Below, piece by piece: positions 32,795 to 43,338 of a stretch of 64,000 nt of DNA (its first letter is position 1; every line of letters begins with the position of its first letter). The stretch comes from Rhabdophis nuchalis (taxonomy: Eukaryota; Chordata; Lepidosauria; Squamata; Natricidae), in assembly GCA_039707465.1 (NCBI GenBank), contig CM077648.1, forward strand, positions 16,923,619-16,987,618. The letters are read 5' to 3'. Made by a program: the position numbers and the translations under genes. The notes beneath the pieces were generated by a model that saw nothing but the letters and a program-made list of their open reading frames with translations, was not told the DNA's origin and did not search any database.

Positions 32795-33115
32795 CAGTAG
32801 TGGGTTGCAGGTGTACGCCCCGGTACGGGTGTACTGGAGCCTTCCCGGAGCACTGGGTACCATTCTGGTATGGTGCTCTGGAGGGTCCACCCATCCACCT
32901 GAGGCTCCTTACCTGTCCTTTAAAGCCTTTGGTGATTCTGCACATGTGCAGGGCGCGTACAGTGCCTGCGCAATGCTCCGCCGAGCAGCTGGAGTGTCGT
33001 GTAGGCTTGCGGAGGCATTGCTGGCATGTACGATGCATGCACATATTGCGCACGTTCATGTGGATGCCGCCGGGTCCGTTCCAACTGTACCGGTTGGAAC
33101 GGGATCCAGAACCGA
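32795..33115. mobile_element. hAT-like MITE with a GC-rich interior (right end lost)
   Basis: Starts CAGTAGTGGGTTGCAGGTGT and has inverted 'gtaccattctggta' and 'ccaactgtaccggttgg' blocks, GC-richer than its surroundings. It resembles the 'gggttcc...ggaaccc' hAT group (49585-49829), but the right terminal repeat is not clear. Frames of over 100 codons here are by-products of the high GC content. Confidence 0.5.
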
Positions 33116-33280
33116 CAATTGAGAGGAATGGAACAATTTAGTCAATGGAATTGAACTGAACTATATTTGTTTTCTGCTCCAATACCTCAATTTTCACCTT
33201 TTCCTGTGGTTTGTATACATTTACTTATTATGAAAAGGAGTAAATGGATATGTAGACATATAGGTATCTGCAATGTGGTG

Positions 33281-34063
33281 AAAAAAAGTGACTTACGACT
33301 GACTTTCACAGTTATGACCTTTGCAGCATCCCCAAAATCGATCAATATTTAGATCCTTGGCAACTGTTTCATTTTTATAACATTTTTTTTTTATTTAAAT
33401 TTATACCCTGCCCTTCTCCACAGAGGACCCAGGGCGGCGCACAGGAAATTTAAAAAACATACAAAAATACAATAAATATAATTTTAAAAAACTATTAAAT
33501 AACCCCATCCTGCGCTAAAACCAAATTTTAAAACCCAATTTAAAACTATCTTAAGTCCCCAAGGGAGGTTAGGCTAGGCCGGCTTGTTGAAACAGATATG
33601 TCTTAAGACATTGGCGGAAGAGGCGGAGGTCGGTGATGGTACGTAATTCAGGGGGTAGGTCATTCCAAAGGGCTGGCCCCGCCACAGAGAAGGCTCTTCC
33701 CCTGGGCGTCGCCAGTCGGCATTGTCCGGCCGACGGTACCCTGAGGAGGCCCTCTCTGTGGGAGCGGATTGGTCTGAGGGATGTATGGGGCAGGAGGCGG
33801 TCTCGCATATAACTAGGTCCCGAGCCATGGAGCGCTTTAAAGATGGTAGTCAAAACCTTGCATGTGATTCCCTGTTGCAACCTTCTGGCAAGTAAAGTCA
33901 ATGGGGGAAGCCAGATTCACTTAACAATGGGGTCACTAATTTATCAACTGCAGTGATTCACTTAACAACTGAAGCAAGAAAAGGGCAAAACTCACTTAAC
34001 AGATATCTCGCTTAACAGCAGAAATTTTAGATTCAATTGTGGTCATGAGACGAGAACTACCTA
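33281..34063. mobile_element. MITE E split by an L2 3' end
   Basis: Left part 'agtgacttacgactgact..cacagttatgacc' to about 33377; right part from 'ttctggcaagtaaagtcaatgg' to 'gagaactacct' at 34063. The left terminal repeat is eroded. Confidence 0.7.
33378..33865 (-). mobile_element. L2/CR1-group LINE 3' end nested in MITE E
   Basis: The minus strand is open for about 95 codons: 'KVLTTIFKALHGSGPSYMR', 'DRLLPHTSLRPIRSHREGL', 'AFSVAGPALWNDLPPELRT', 'LFRQCLKTYLFQQAGLA'. The 3' UTR has 'tttataccctgcccttctcc' and a T-rich (A-rich in element sense) tail. One of the better preserved C-termini. Confidence 0.85.
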
Positions 34064-34597
34064 TAATTCATACCGTGTAAAAACTGTACAATTTTTAGAA
34101 GTCTGATGGATCCAAGTTTAGGATAGTAGTTATTTGACCTGCTGATCAACCTTTCCAGCTTTTTTCCAACCTTTCCACACCAAACCTCATTTTCCAGAAA
34201 ACGAGTTACGTGTTGAAAGATTAAGTAGGCTCTTGGTCTGGTCCAGCAAGAGGAAAGCCCTTGTAGTGTTTTAAAGCTCTTGTAGTGACCTTATCATATT
34301 CTTATTCATATTTATTTATGTTCTTGTGGCGTTCTGAAAGATTAACTCCTGTAATGCTTTAAATATGGTCTGCAGGTGAAGACTTTTTAATCGCAGGCAT
34401 TAATTTACATTCAAATGGGATCAGCTTGGGAGTGAAATACATCAGCTTTCCAAAATGGGGGGGGAAAAAACCCATTTTAAAGAAAAATCTTACTAGTTAG
34501 AGAAGAGCTTGTAAATACAATGATCCAACTATGGCTATTTTTAATTCTAATTAATGTAACTTTTTGCTTGTTTCTTATAATATATGCAAATACGCTC
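34064..34597. other. Intronic sequence, nothing recognised
   Basis: No repeat or exon recognised. Confidence 0.5.
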
Positions 34598-35605
34598 AGA
34601 TTCTTTTCCCCCTCCCCTTCTGTTCAATCATGTATGATTCTCGGAAACTGCTTGGACAAGTCCTCGCAGTTTTCTTGTCAAGGTTTTCAGAAGTGGCTTG
34701 CCATTGACTTCTTCCAAGGGCTGAGAGGGAGTGACTGGCCCAAGTTCACCTAGTTGGTTTCATGATCACATGACAGCCGTGGCCAGGGGGGCTTTCTATC
34801 AGGTCCGTCTGATACGCCAGTTGCGCCCCTTTCTGTATCGTGACGCCTTACGGATGGTCACCCAAGCCCTCGTCACCTCCCGTCTGGACTATTGCAATGC
34901 TCTCTACATGGGGCTTCCTTTGAGGTGCATCCGGAGGCTCCAGTTAGTTCAGAATGCGGCCGCGTGGGGGATTCTGGGAGCTTCTAGATGCTCCCATGTG
35001 ACACCTCATGCATGAGCTACACTGGCTGCCTGTGGCTTTCCGGGTGTGCTTCAAGGTGCTAGTGACCACCTTTAAAGCGCTCCATGGCAAGGGACCTGGT
35101 TACCTGCAAGACCGCCTCCTGCTGCCAAATACCTCCCTCCGACCAGTTCGCTCCCACAGAGAGGGCCTCCTCAGGGTGCCGTCGGCTAAACAATGCCGGC
35201 TGGCGACCCCTAGGGGGAGAGCCATCTCTGTGGCAGCTCCCGCCCTCTGGAATGATCCACCCCCTGGACTAAGGATGATCTCAGACGTACATCTCTTCTG
35301 TCAGGCCCTGAAGACGCATTTATTCTGCGCTGCCGGCCTGTCGTAGTTTTTAAAGGTAGTTTTTAAAGGGATTTTATAGTGATTTTAGTATGGGGTTTTA
35401 AAATGTAGGCCATTTATTTAATATCTTTTTAACATATTGTTTTAGATTTTGTACCGTTTATTTTATTGTGACTGTACACTGCCCTGAGTCCCAAAAGGGA
35501 GGAGGGCGGTATATAAATCAAATAAACTATAACTATAACTGTGCCTAAAATGGGAGTAGAACTCACTGCCCTCTGTTTGCTAGTCTGATGCCTTAAGCAG
35601 CAGCT
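34598..35605 (-). mobile_element. tRNA-type SINE split by an L2 insertion
   Basis: The SINE body at 34598-34756 ('tgcttggacaagtcctcgcag', 'gtggcttgccattgac', 'gagtgactggcccaag') continues after the L2 at 35544-35605 ('gtgcctaaaatgggagtagaac'). It is the reverse-oriented relative of 12576-12805. Confidence 0.7.
34757..35543 (+). mobile_element. L2/CR1-group LINE 3' end, about 790 bp
   Basis: Encodes 'DHMTAVARGAFYQVRLIRQ', 'LDYCNALYMGLPLRCIRRL', then after a frame break near 35005 'LHWLPVAFRVCFKVLVTTF', 'RAISVAAPALWNDPPPGLR' and 'LFCQALKTHLFCAAGLS'. The 3' UTR has 'ccctgagtcccaaaaggga' and ends with a (TAACTA)n tail at about 35540. It shows the RT-to-C-terminus stretch missing from shorter copies. 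Confidence 0.88.
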
Positions 35606-35831
35606 AAATTGGTTCTATGACTGATTATTGAAATATTTACTTCCTTCCTCTCCCTCCTGAAAATGGAGGTGGTTTTGGGAATGCTATAATTACCAACTAT
35701 AGTTGGTAACTATATATCCTTTTTTCTATTATGTTGCTAACAGAACATATTTGAAGGCATTTTTTCCTAGTCATCACGCATTAAATAAGGTATTGCCGTT
35801 GTGCCTTAGATTACTTTTTTAACACATTAAC

Positions 35832-35897
35832 AAAGTCAGAAGGGATCTTGTAGGTCATCTAGTCCAACCCCTCCGCCCAAGCAGGAGACCCTACACC
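35832..35897 (-). mobile_element. CR1 3' UTR scrap
   Basis: 'agaagggatcttgtaggtc' and 'tctagtccaacccctcc' of the minus-strand CR1 end; joined directly to the next MITE fragment. Confidence 0.75.
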
Positions 35898-36086
35898 TGG
35901 AATGGCGAACCTATGGCACGCGTGCCACAGGTGGCACACGGAGCCATTTGTCAGGGTATGTGAGGCGTTGCCCTGTCAGCTGGCCAGAGTGCATGTGCGT
36001 GCTGGCCAGCTGATTCAGCCATTTTTAAAGCCATTTTTCACCCTCCCCAGGCTCCAGGGGCTTTATAGGAGCCTGGGGAAGGTGAA
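35898..36086. mobile_element. hAT MITE family F ('GGCGAACCTATGGCAC') fragment
   Basis: Starts 'ggcgaacctatggcacgcgtg', then 'gtgccacaggtggcacac' and 'ctggccagctgattcagcc'. Related to 45720-46158. The right end is cut at the inverted repeat boundary. Confidence 0.55.
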
Positions 36087-36090
36087 AACA

Positions 36091-36550
36091 GACTTTTGTT
36101 GGCAGTGTGATGTCTCTGCTTTTTAGTATTATAAATTAGACATACAACATATATTTTTCACACTGCCTAGTTTAGACACCACCTACTTTGGCAGTTTTCG
36201 GCTCTGTTTTATGAATGTGTGGGACTGTTTTAGGAATGAGGAACAGAATATTCCACTGAAATCCAGTCTGTTGGGGGCTTTCAAACTTCAGTAACTGCTT
36301 AATTATCATATCAATTGTGAATAGGCTGCTTGAGAAATGCAACTCCACCTATTAACTGATTTGATCCTCTCCTGTCTGGACAAATATCCTGCTCAGAATC
36401 TTGTTACCCATGAGCCTTCCAAATTCTATTATGTTCTTGACATAGTTACCATTTAAAAATAAATTCCATATATAATTAGTGCATCCATAGTTTATAGTGG
36501 AAATAGGCAAATTAGAGCCTATTATTTCTTCCATTAAATTTAGACATTGA
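36091..36550 (+). repeat. Left arm of a 460-bp inverted repeat
   Basis: Complementary to 37535-37988 over its full length with scattered mismatches and small indels. Example: 'tctgctttttagtattataa' here pairs with 'ttataatgctaaaaagcaga' there. The first ~38 bases are Bov-B on the minus strand; the rest matches no family I recognise. Confidence 0.9.
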
Positions 36551-36574
36551 CACAAAAACTATACAAAAATGGCA

Positions 36575-37080
36575 AATCTAGACAGCATACTAAAAAGCAG
36601 AGAAATCATCCTGCCATCTGAAGTGTGTATAGTCAAGGCTATGATTTTCCCAGTTGCAATGCATGGCTTTGAAAGTTGGACCATAAAGAAGGCTGAGCGC
36701 CAAAGAATTGAGGCCTTTGAACTATGGTGCTGGAGAAGACTCCTGTGAGTCCCTTGGACTGCAAGGCGACCAGACCGGTCAGTCCTAGAGGAGATCAACC
36801 CTGACTGCTCTTTAGAAGGCCAGGTCCTGAAGATGAAACTCAAATACTTTGGCCACCTAATGAGAAGGAAGGACTCACTGGAGAAGAGCCTCATGCTGGG
36901 AAAGATTGAGGGCAAAAGAAGAAGGGGATGACAGAGAATGAGATAGCTGGAGTCACTGAAGCAGTCAGCGTGAGCTTAAATGGACTCCAGAGGATGGTAG
37001 AGGATAGGAAGACCTGGAGGAACGTTGTCCCTGGGATAGCGATGGGTCGGACACGACTTCGCAACTAACAAACAACAAAT
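36575..37080 (+). mobile_element. Bov-B (RTE) LINE 3' end in the loop of the inverted repeat
   Basis: Reads across 'gacagcatactaaaaagcag', then GFESWTIKKAERQRIEAFEL, 'WCWRRLL', then a stop, 'TARRPDRSVLEEINPDCSL', 'KYFGHLMRRKDSLEKSLML' and the 3' end 'tcggacacgacttcgcaac' with an (AAC)n tail. One internal stop and a small deletion near 36930. Confidence 0.9.
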
Positions 37081-37534
37081 TCAAAACTGGTTTCCGCTTG
37101 TCCTTATCCCTGTGCTGAAGAATATATTATACAGAAATATTAAAAGTATTTTTCAGTATACATTTCATGGTTTGCTATCTTGAATAATCGATTTAATGCA
37201 GTTGCGAAGTTTGGCCTCCATGTAATTTTACATGCATGTATAGTCGTGTTTGAAGAAAGAAGCAGCCAACTCAGACTTAAGGCTAAATGTATGCAAATCA
37301 TCTCGATTTACTATTTGCATATTTTTAAACTACCAGCAATGAAAATAAGCAGCAGAGAGCAAAGAAAATCTGGGCAGTTTATAAGCATAACAATGAAGGA
37401 ATTTCCATTCCGGTTCTGAGCAATAACAGAGAGTTTGTCATCTTTGCCATAGTATATTCCTTCGTTTTGTCTGTTATGTATTTTCTCTCTCTCTCTTTTT
37501 TAACTTGCGAACTTCTCAGAGTTGTTGGCAGTCA

Positions 37535-37988
37535 ATCAATGTCTAAATTTAATGAAAGAAATAATAGGCTCTAATTTGCCTATTTCCACTATAAACTATG
37601 GATGCACTAATTATATATGGAATTTATTTTTAAATGGTAACTAGGTCAAGAACATAATAGAATTTGGAAGGCTCATGGGCAACAAGATTCTGAGCAGGAT
37701 ATTTGTCCAGACAGGAGAGGATCAAATCAGTTAATAGGTGGAGTTGCATTTGTCAAGCAGCCTATTCAGAATTGATATGATAATTAAGCAGTTACTGAAG
37801 TTTGAAAGCGCCCAACAGACTGGATTTCAGTGGAATATTCTGTTCCTCATTCCTGTCCCAACAGTCATAAAACAGAGCAGAAAACTGCCAAAGTAGGTGG
37901 TGTCTAAACTAGGCAGTGTGAAAAATATATGTTGTATGTCTAATTTATAATGCTAAAAAGCAGAGACATCACACCGCCAACAAAAGTC
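37535..37988 (-). repeat. Right arm of the 460-bp inverted repeat
   Basis: Inverse of 36091-36550. Its outer end (37950-38010) is Bov-B on the plus strand ('aaaaagcagagacatcac', 'ccaacaaaagt', 'tagtcaagattct'). Confidence 0.9.
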
Positions 37989-38824
37989 ATATAGTCAAGA
38001 TTCTATTAATGCAACCGTACAATAAAGTTGAATTAATTCATCTGGTCCTGTTTCCTGTCTGATCTACCTCATAAGACAGACAGTTATAGGGGATAATACC
38101 CTTAAAAATAAAATATAGAAAACTTTGGGAAGCTTGTTGCCAAGAGGGAAAAAAATCAATAGGAAAGGGGATCAGTTGAACATTTGTTATTGTATTTAAC
38201 TTCCGTTTCTTCCCAGGTTTGAACTATTATACAGTAGCATTACAGTATCTTATAACAAGAAAGCCATTTGTACAGCTTTATTGCTTGTTATTTCAAAATT
38301 CGATTGCCCTGCAGTCTTAAACTTAGTGGATTCTTTAGCTATCATAACAATAATGTATTAATAATCACCCTAAGCTGTTTGGGTCATAACTTGTGAAAGC
38401 AATTGGTTCAATAGATTTATTATCTCGGTGTGGCAGGATGGGGAAAATGAAATGGCCTTCCTTACATAATTACATATTATTTGAATTGAAACCAACACAG
38501 AAGCGCTTGGAATGAAAGTTAGGGTTAAGTCAGATACAAAACTAAGAACACATCTTTAGCTACCATTTTTCTTACAATATCCTACAATTATTTTTCAATC
38601 CAGGCATCCTTGGTGCCCTTGTCTCATCTTTTCTTTTCACAACCGGGTTAGAGCTTTGAAAAGGAAAAATAGAACACTCTTTTGAACCTTTCTGCTAATC
38701 TATTGTAGTCTTTCTTGAGTTGGACTTCAGGTCAAATAATGTTTGATTGCTTGTCCTCTCTTTATCACACACAGAGTTGTGAAAAAACTGGAACCTTTGC
38801 TTATTCACACACTTAGCAACTATC
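37989..38824. other. Intronic sequence, nothing recognised
   Basis: Beyond the last Bov-B bases there is no repeat or exon that I recognise. Confidence 0.5.
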
Positions 38825-39132
38825 CAGTGGTGGAATTCAAAAATGTTTACTACGGTTCTGTAGGCATGGCTGTTGGGTGTGGCATGGCTTGGTGGGTGTG
38901 GCTTGGTGGGCATGGCAGGGGAAGGATACTGTAAAATCTGCATTCCCACCCCACTTCAGGGGAAGGATACTGCAAAATCCCCATTTCCTCCCGATCAGCT
39001 GGGAACTTGGGAGGCAGAGAATACATAGGGGCGGAGCCAGTCAAAGGTGGTATTTACCGCTTCTCCGAGCTGCTAAGAATTTCCACTACTGGCTCTCCAG
39101 AATTGGTCAGAACTTGCTGAATACCACCTCTG
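38825..39132. mobile_element. hAT MITE family D
   Basis: Starts CAGTGGTGGAATTCAAAAAT and ends CTGAATACCACCTCTG. Target duplication CAACTATC/CAAACATC (6 of 8). The interior has the two 'ggggaaggatactg' repeats typical of the family. Confidence 0.8.
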
Positions 39133-40561
39133 CAAACATCCATGCTTACCAAACTAAACATGTAGGATACTTTGAGTTCTAGAGGAATTAAGTCAGAAAA
39201 TCCACCATTCATACCTTGTTCTGCATTTTTTACCCACTTTGATAATTTTCAGAAAGGCTTAGAAAGCCCCAGATTGTTTACCATATTGTAGCTTGTATTG
39301 CTTTTCAATTTGAGTACCATTTCCTTATCTGATTCACATGGGGCCATATTGTGTTTTGAGAACCATCTCTTTTAGTCTTAGAAATGTCTATTCTAGTACG
39401 TGTAGGAAACCAAGTCCCCCTTCTTAGAAGAATAAAATATTTTGAGGAATATTAAAAAGGGAAGATTATTATATTTCCCCAAAGGGAGAAATGAAGAAAC
39501 ATGTTTTTTGAGGCAGAAAGCAAACCCCACTTTCCTTAATAGCCCACAACTGATGTCAGCACTTAAGAGATAAAGAGATAGCTCTATTCATTGGCAAAGC
39601 AAATACGGCAGGCAGAAACCCATTCAAGACAGGATATTTTGAAACAAAGGCAGAATGGTAGCATTAGCATTTATTCAAGATCTAAACCAGGACAAAGTCA
39701 TTAAGCCATAATAGGAATTGCCCAGCACCCTTTCATTGCATCATCTCAATTACCCGAACTCCACAGCAAACTTCAACCAAACCTAGGCGTTCAGACAAAC
39801 ACCTAGGATTTGCATTTCCCCTTTTTCCTATAGAGCCAACTATGACTTCTACATAACCCCTACAACAGCCAGTAGAATACATGTTCTTGCACAGGAAGAG
39901 GAATCTCAAATATAAAATCCAAATGAAGGTATAAAAGCCACTTACTCTCAACTCCATTTTGTCAGCTGCACCAGAACCACAACATATGTGGTTCTGCTTC
40001 ATCAATAATTGGGCCCACTTTCCAATCAGCCTCCAGCCTCCATTTTGTCTCCAGTACCTTTCTCCAAGCTTGGAACTGAACTAGATGGATAATTTCTTCC
40101 CACATTCGTACTCCACGTGTTGCATAAACAAACAGGCAAAAGAAATTCCTTTCAGCATAAATCTTTGTGATTGTATATCCCGATCTGGGGTGTTTGAAGG
40201 GAGTTTCTTTCTCTCATATGCTATTCTTCACAAATGCCATTCATACCTTTGAACAGATTCACAGAAGAAGACATGTTTCTGTGCGAATGAATTAACTCAA
40301 TAGATATAAATCGGTATATAACATTTGGATAGTAACACTAGTAACAACTCCTATTCCCTTTTATTGCTGGTTCCTAAAAGTGTTTTTCCCCAGGAAACTA
40401 CTTTATCTGCTGTATGGAAAGTTAATTTTAATCTTTTATTCCTACATTGCAGTTTTATGGATTTGTCTACTTCTTGTTTTATTTTTATTAGGTTTTTTTG
40501 TAAGGTAATTTGTTTGGGAAACAAAAACGCTAGATATCAATAGGCAAATAAAATAAGAGAA
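39133..40561. other. Intronic sequence, nothing firmly recognised
   Basis: A phrase 'agaaagcaaaccccactt' near 39518 resembles the Penelope-like end at about 30060-30085 but is too short to call. No exon seen. Confidence 0.5.
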
Positions 40562-41048
40562 TTGGAAGGGACCTTGGAGGTCTTCTAGCCCAGGGGTCCC
40601 CAACCCCCGGTCCGTGGACTGGTGCCGGTCCGTGGCTTGATAGTAACCGGGCCTCAGTTAGCAGCGCAACTCTTAGAAAGGGCTGGAGAGGAGGAGGAGG
40701 GGGCAGCCCGCTGGGAAGAGTGCGCGCTGGGGGCGGGAGAGCGCAGGCGCGGCTGCTCGCGCCGTTGGGGGCCCGAGAGGGGCGAGTAAGCTGACTCACC
40801 CCCCACGTGCATGCACCGCCTGTTCCCCATCCCCCCACTCCCCCTCTACTCCAGCTGAGCCATGGCTACCGGTCCGTGGAATTTTTTTAACATGAAACCG
40901 GTCCCTGGTGCAAAAAGGTTGGGGACCCCTGTTCTAGCCCTTCTTGTTCAAGCAGGAAACATACAATTTCAAATGGTTGTCGAATATCTTCTTAAAAACT
41001 TTCAATGTTGGAGCGCCCACAACTTCTGGAGGACCAATCTTACCCAAT
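40562..41048 (-). mobile_element. CR1 LINE 3' end split by a hAT element
   Basis: 'ttggaagggaccttggagg..cttctagcc' to 40590 resumes at 40932 with 'ttctagccc', then 'ttcaagcaggaaac' and 'gcgcccacaacttctggagg' to about 41035. Frame eroded. Confidence 0.85.
40591..40931. mobile_element. hAT element with MER1/Charlie-like ends, inserted in CR1
   Basis: Starts CAGGGGTCCCCAACCCCCGG and ends AAAGGTTGGGGACCCCTG, with a perfect 8-bp duplication TTCTAGCC (40583-40590, 40932-40939). The sub-terminal 'ggtccgtgg' and 'accggtccctggtgc' blocks closely resemble, from memory, the MER1/Charlie family of mammals. GC-rich interior, non-coding. Sister: 58760-59284. Confidence 0.88.
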
Positions 41049-41344
41049 AATAATATAGCATTTTGAATTTAGGGGCCAGTTCAGTTTAAAAAAAATGTTG
41101 TGAATTATTCTGGAAGAATCTTTTTACACTAACTAAACAATCAACCAAATGGGGAATTTTTTTTTTTTAAGTTAAAGTGATAGATACAGTGACATCCCCC
41201 ATTTTCAAATATATATGTTGGAGTCTGAGTTGTCTCTAAGTAGGATACAAATCTTGGAATCATAATGCATAGTTCATTAAAAATGTTAACTTAGTGTACA
41301 GCAATTGTCAAAGATAAAAGACAAATTATATGGTAAGGATTCTT

Positions 41345-41540
41345 AAAAAGAAGTTAGGACAGTTAGGGCAATTAATCAGTGGAACAGCTTGTCTCCAGAA
41401 GTTGTGAATGCCCCAACACTGCAAGTCTTCAAGAAGATGTTGGATAGCCATTTGTCTGAAATGGTATAGGGTTTCCTGCCTCGGCAGGGGGTTGGACTAG
41501 AAGACCGCCCAGGTCCCTTCCAACTCTGCTATTGTATTGT
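41345..41540 (+). mobile_element. CR1 LINE 3' end fragment
   Basis: 'gggcaattaatcagtggaac', 'ccagaagttgtgaatgcccc', 'gccatttgtctgaaatgg', the 3' UTR and the start of the TATTG tail. Encodes a diverged 'SLSPEVVNAPTLQVFKKML'. Confidence 0.85.
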
Positions 41541-41805
41541 AAGTTTTATATATTGTGGCTACACTCAATTTTGATTTATACAATCAGTATAGAATCCTAA
41601 TTTGCAGATGTGACAAAATCCCTGGTCTTGTCCCTACTCAGTCACCAGATCTAGCAAGAAGAACACGACCTGGATCTCTTCCATTAAACTGTATTTTGGA
41701 CCCAGAAATTGTTTATTTTTGGACTCTTTGGAAATCCTGTTCTTCTAGGTCACAAGATAAAGCACACTTTTCCCATTAATGTTGTTTTATTATAGATTGG
41801 AAATA

Positions 41806-42415
41806 GAGGTAGTCCTCAACTTACCCGTGTTTTCCCGAAAATAAGACAGGGTCTTTCTTCTAACCTCCAAAATAAGCGCTTGGTCTTATTTTCAGGGAGG
41901 TCTTATTATTTTTGAGGTGCAGTGAGTGTGGTCACCTCATGCCTGAAGTGATCTCACGTGTTGCACGTCACTGGCCAGAGTAGAGTGGCTAGGGTTGCGG
42001 GAGTGACCGTTAGGTAAGGGCATGTGGGGTGTATTGGGGCATGTTCACCCCTCCCTTCCCCCCTTCTGGCCTCGTCTCCTCACCTCATGCTGTTTGCGTG
42101 GCAAGCAACCAGAGGAAATAGCGGGGACTGGCTGCATGTGCATTTAAATTTGGGGAGGGAGGGCTTATTTTAGCGCATGTGCTCAAAAGCTCGGTTGGGC
42201 TTATTATCCGGGGAGGTCTTATTTTAGGGAATCAGGGTACAACATTCATTTACTAACTGTTCAAAGTTATAGTGACACTGAAAAAAGTTACTTATGACCA
42301 TCTTTCACACTTATGACCATTGCAGCATCCCCCATGGTCACATAATCAAAATTCAGAAACTTGGCGACTGACTCATATTTCTGATGGTTGCAGTGTTTTC
42401 TTGGACATTTATGTT
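41806..42415. mobile_element. MITE E split by mariner-type A MITE
   Basis: 'gaggtagtcctcaactta' (41806-41823) continues after the nested element at 42238 with 'tacaacattcatttactaact', then 'cttatgaccattgcagcatcc' and 'cggttgcag'-like sequence. The right terminal repeat is not found here; related sequence continues to 42735. Confidence 0.7.
41824..42237. mobile_element. Mariner-type A MITE, 414 bp, nested in MITE E
   Basis: Starts CCGTGTTTTCCCGAAAATAA and ends TTATTTTAGGGAATCAGGG, with TA on both sides (41822-41823, 42238-42239). About 160 bp longer than 2072-2325 because of an extra GC-rich middle. Confidence 0.8.
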
Positions 42416-43245
42416 TGAGTTTTCTTAAGGGACAGGGTTTTTCTCAAAGTAGAAAGATGGATTTGTGTATTTTTTATGTTAACTAACAAATAAAATGAAT
42501 TGTACAGTCTTTGTTTAACGACTGACTCGTTTAGAGACTTCAAAATGATGGTGGCGATGAAAAAGTAATTTGATGACCGATCCTTACATTGATGACCTTT
42601 GGTGGTTTGTAAAACAAAGAATAGCTGAAGTTTCAAGTATAAGTCAAAGCCACAGTTTCACTTAGCACCCACTTGTTTAACCCATGAATTGACAGTCCCA
42701 GTTGTGGTCACTAAACAACTGTCTAGGTTACCTGTCTAGGTGATATGCAAATTTCAAACTCCTATAGTTGCAACTCCCACATGTGGCCTTACAGTTTTTT
42801 AAAAATAGCAAAGAGACCATTGTTATGCAATCAACAAGGGTAAAAATCACCCTAATTTAAAACATATACTTTTCCAGTTTTGTTGTACTTTCCCCACAAA
42901 ATATTTTGCATGAAAATATAAGCATCTGGAAGAAACCTTTGCTTTTCATTTGTTAATGTAAGGTTGACTACATCCAGCTGAGCTACTTTGTATTGAGCTG
43001 AAAAGCATTTAATTCAAATAAGTATCTTGAATGCAAATTGATCACTTTGCCACCGTGTTAAACTATAGTTGTCCTGCCTGTAGGCTTTTGTTGATACAAT
43101 GAGAGGAAAGGAAATGCTGTATTGAATTGTGACTGTTCCTGTGTATTCAAGGTCTAATTAATAAGTAGCAAAGAAGCAAGTTTGATGGACAAAAAAAATG
43201 GATGCCAATTGAGAACACGGCTCATTAATCCGTGAGGGTGACTGG
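42416..43245. other. Intronic sequence with MITE E-like pieces to about 42735
   Basis: 'gtttaacgactgactcg' and 'cagttgtggtcactaaacaac' (42510-42735) are MITE E interior-like. From 42736 on nothing is recognised. Confidence 0.5.

Positions 43246-43338
<93 letters not shown>
43246..43338 (+). repeat. (ATT)n microsatellite, about 31 pure units, at an L2 tail
   Basis: 93 bp of uninterrupted ATT directly abutting the 3' terminus of the minus-strand L2 element, whose other copies carry short TTA or AAATA tails. Confidence 0.97.

Noticed and set aside
32605..33141. 178-codon open frame on the plus strand
   Set aside because: Overlaps the end of a Sauria SINE flank and a GC-rich MITE; no conserved domain and no splice or promoter context.
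39515..39560. Second Penelope-like terminus
   Set aside because: Only about 18 bases resemble the 30.07-kb end; too short to call.
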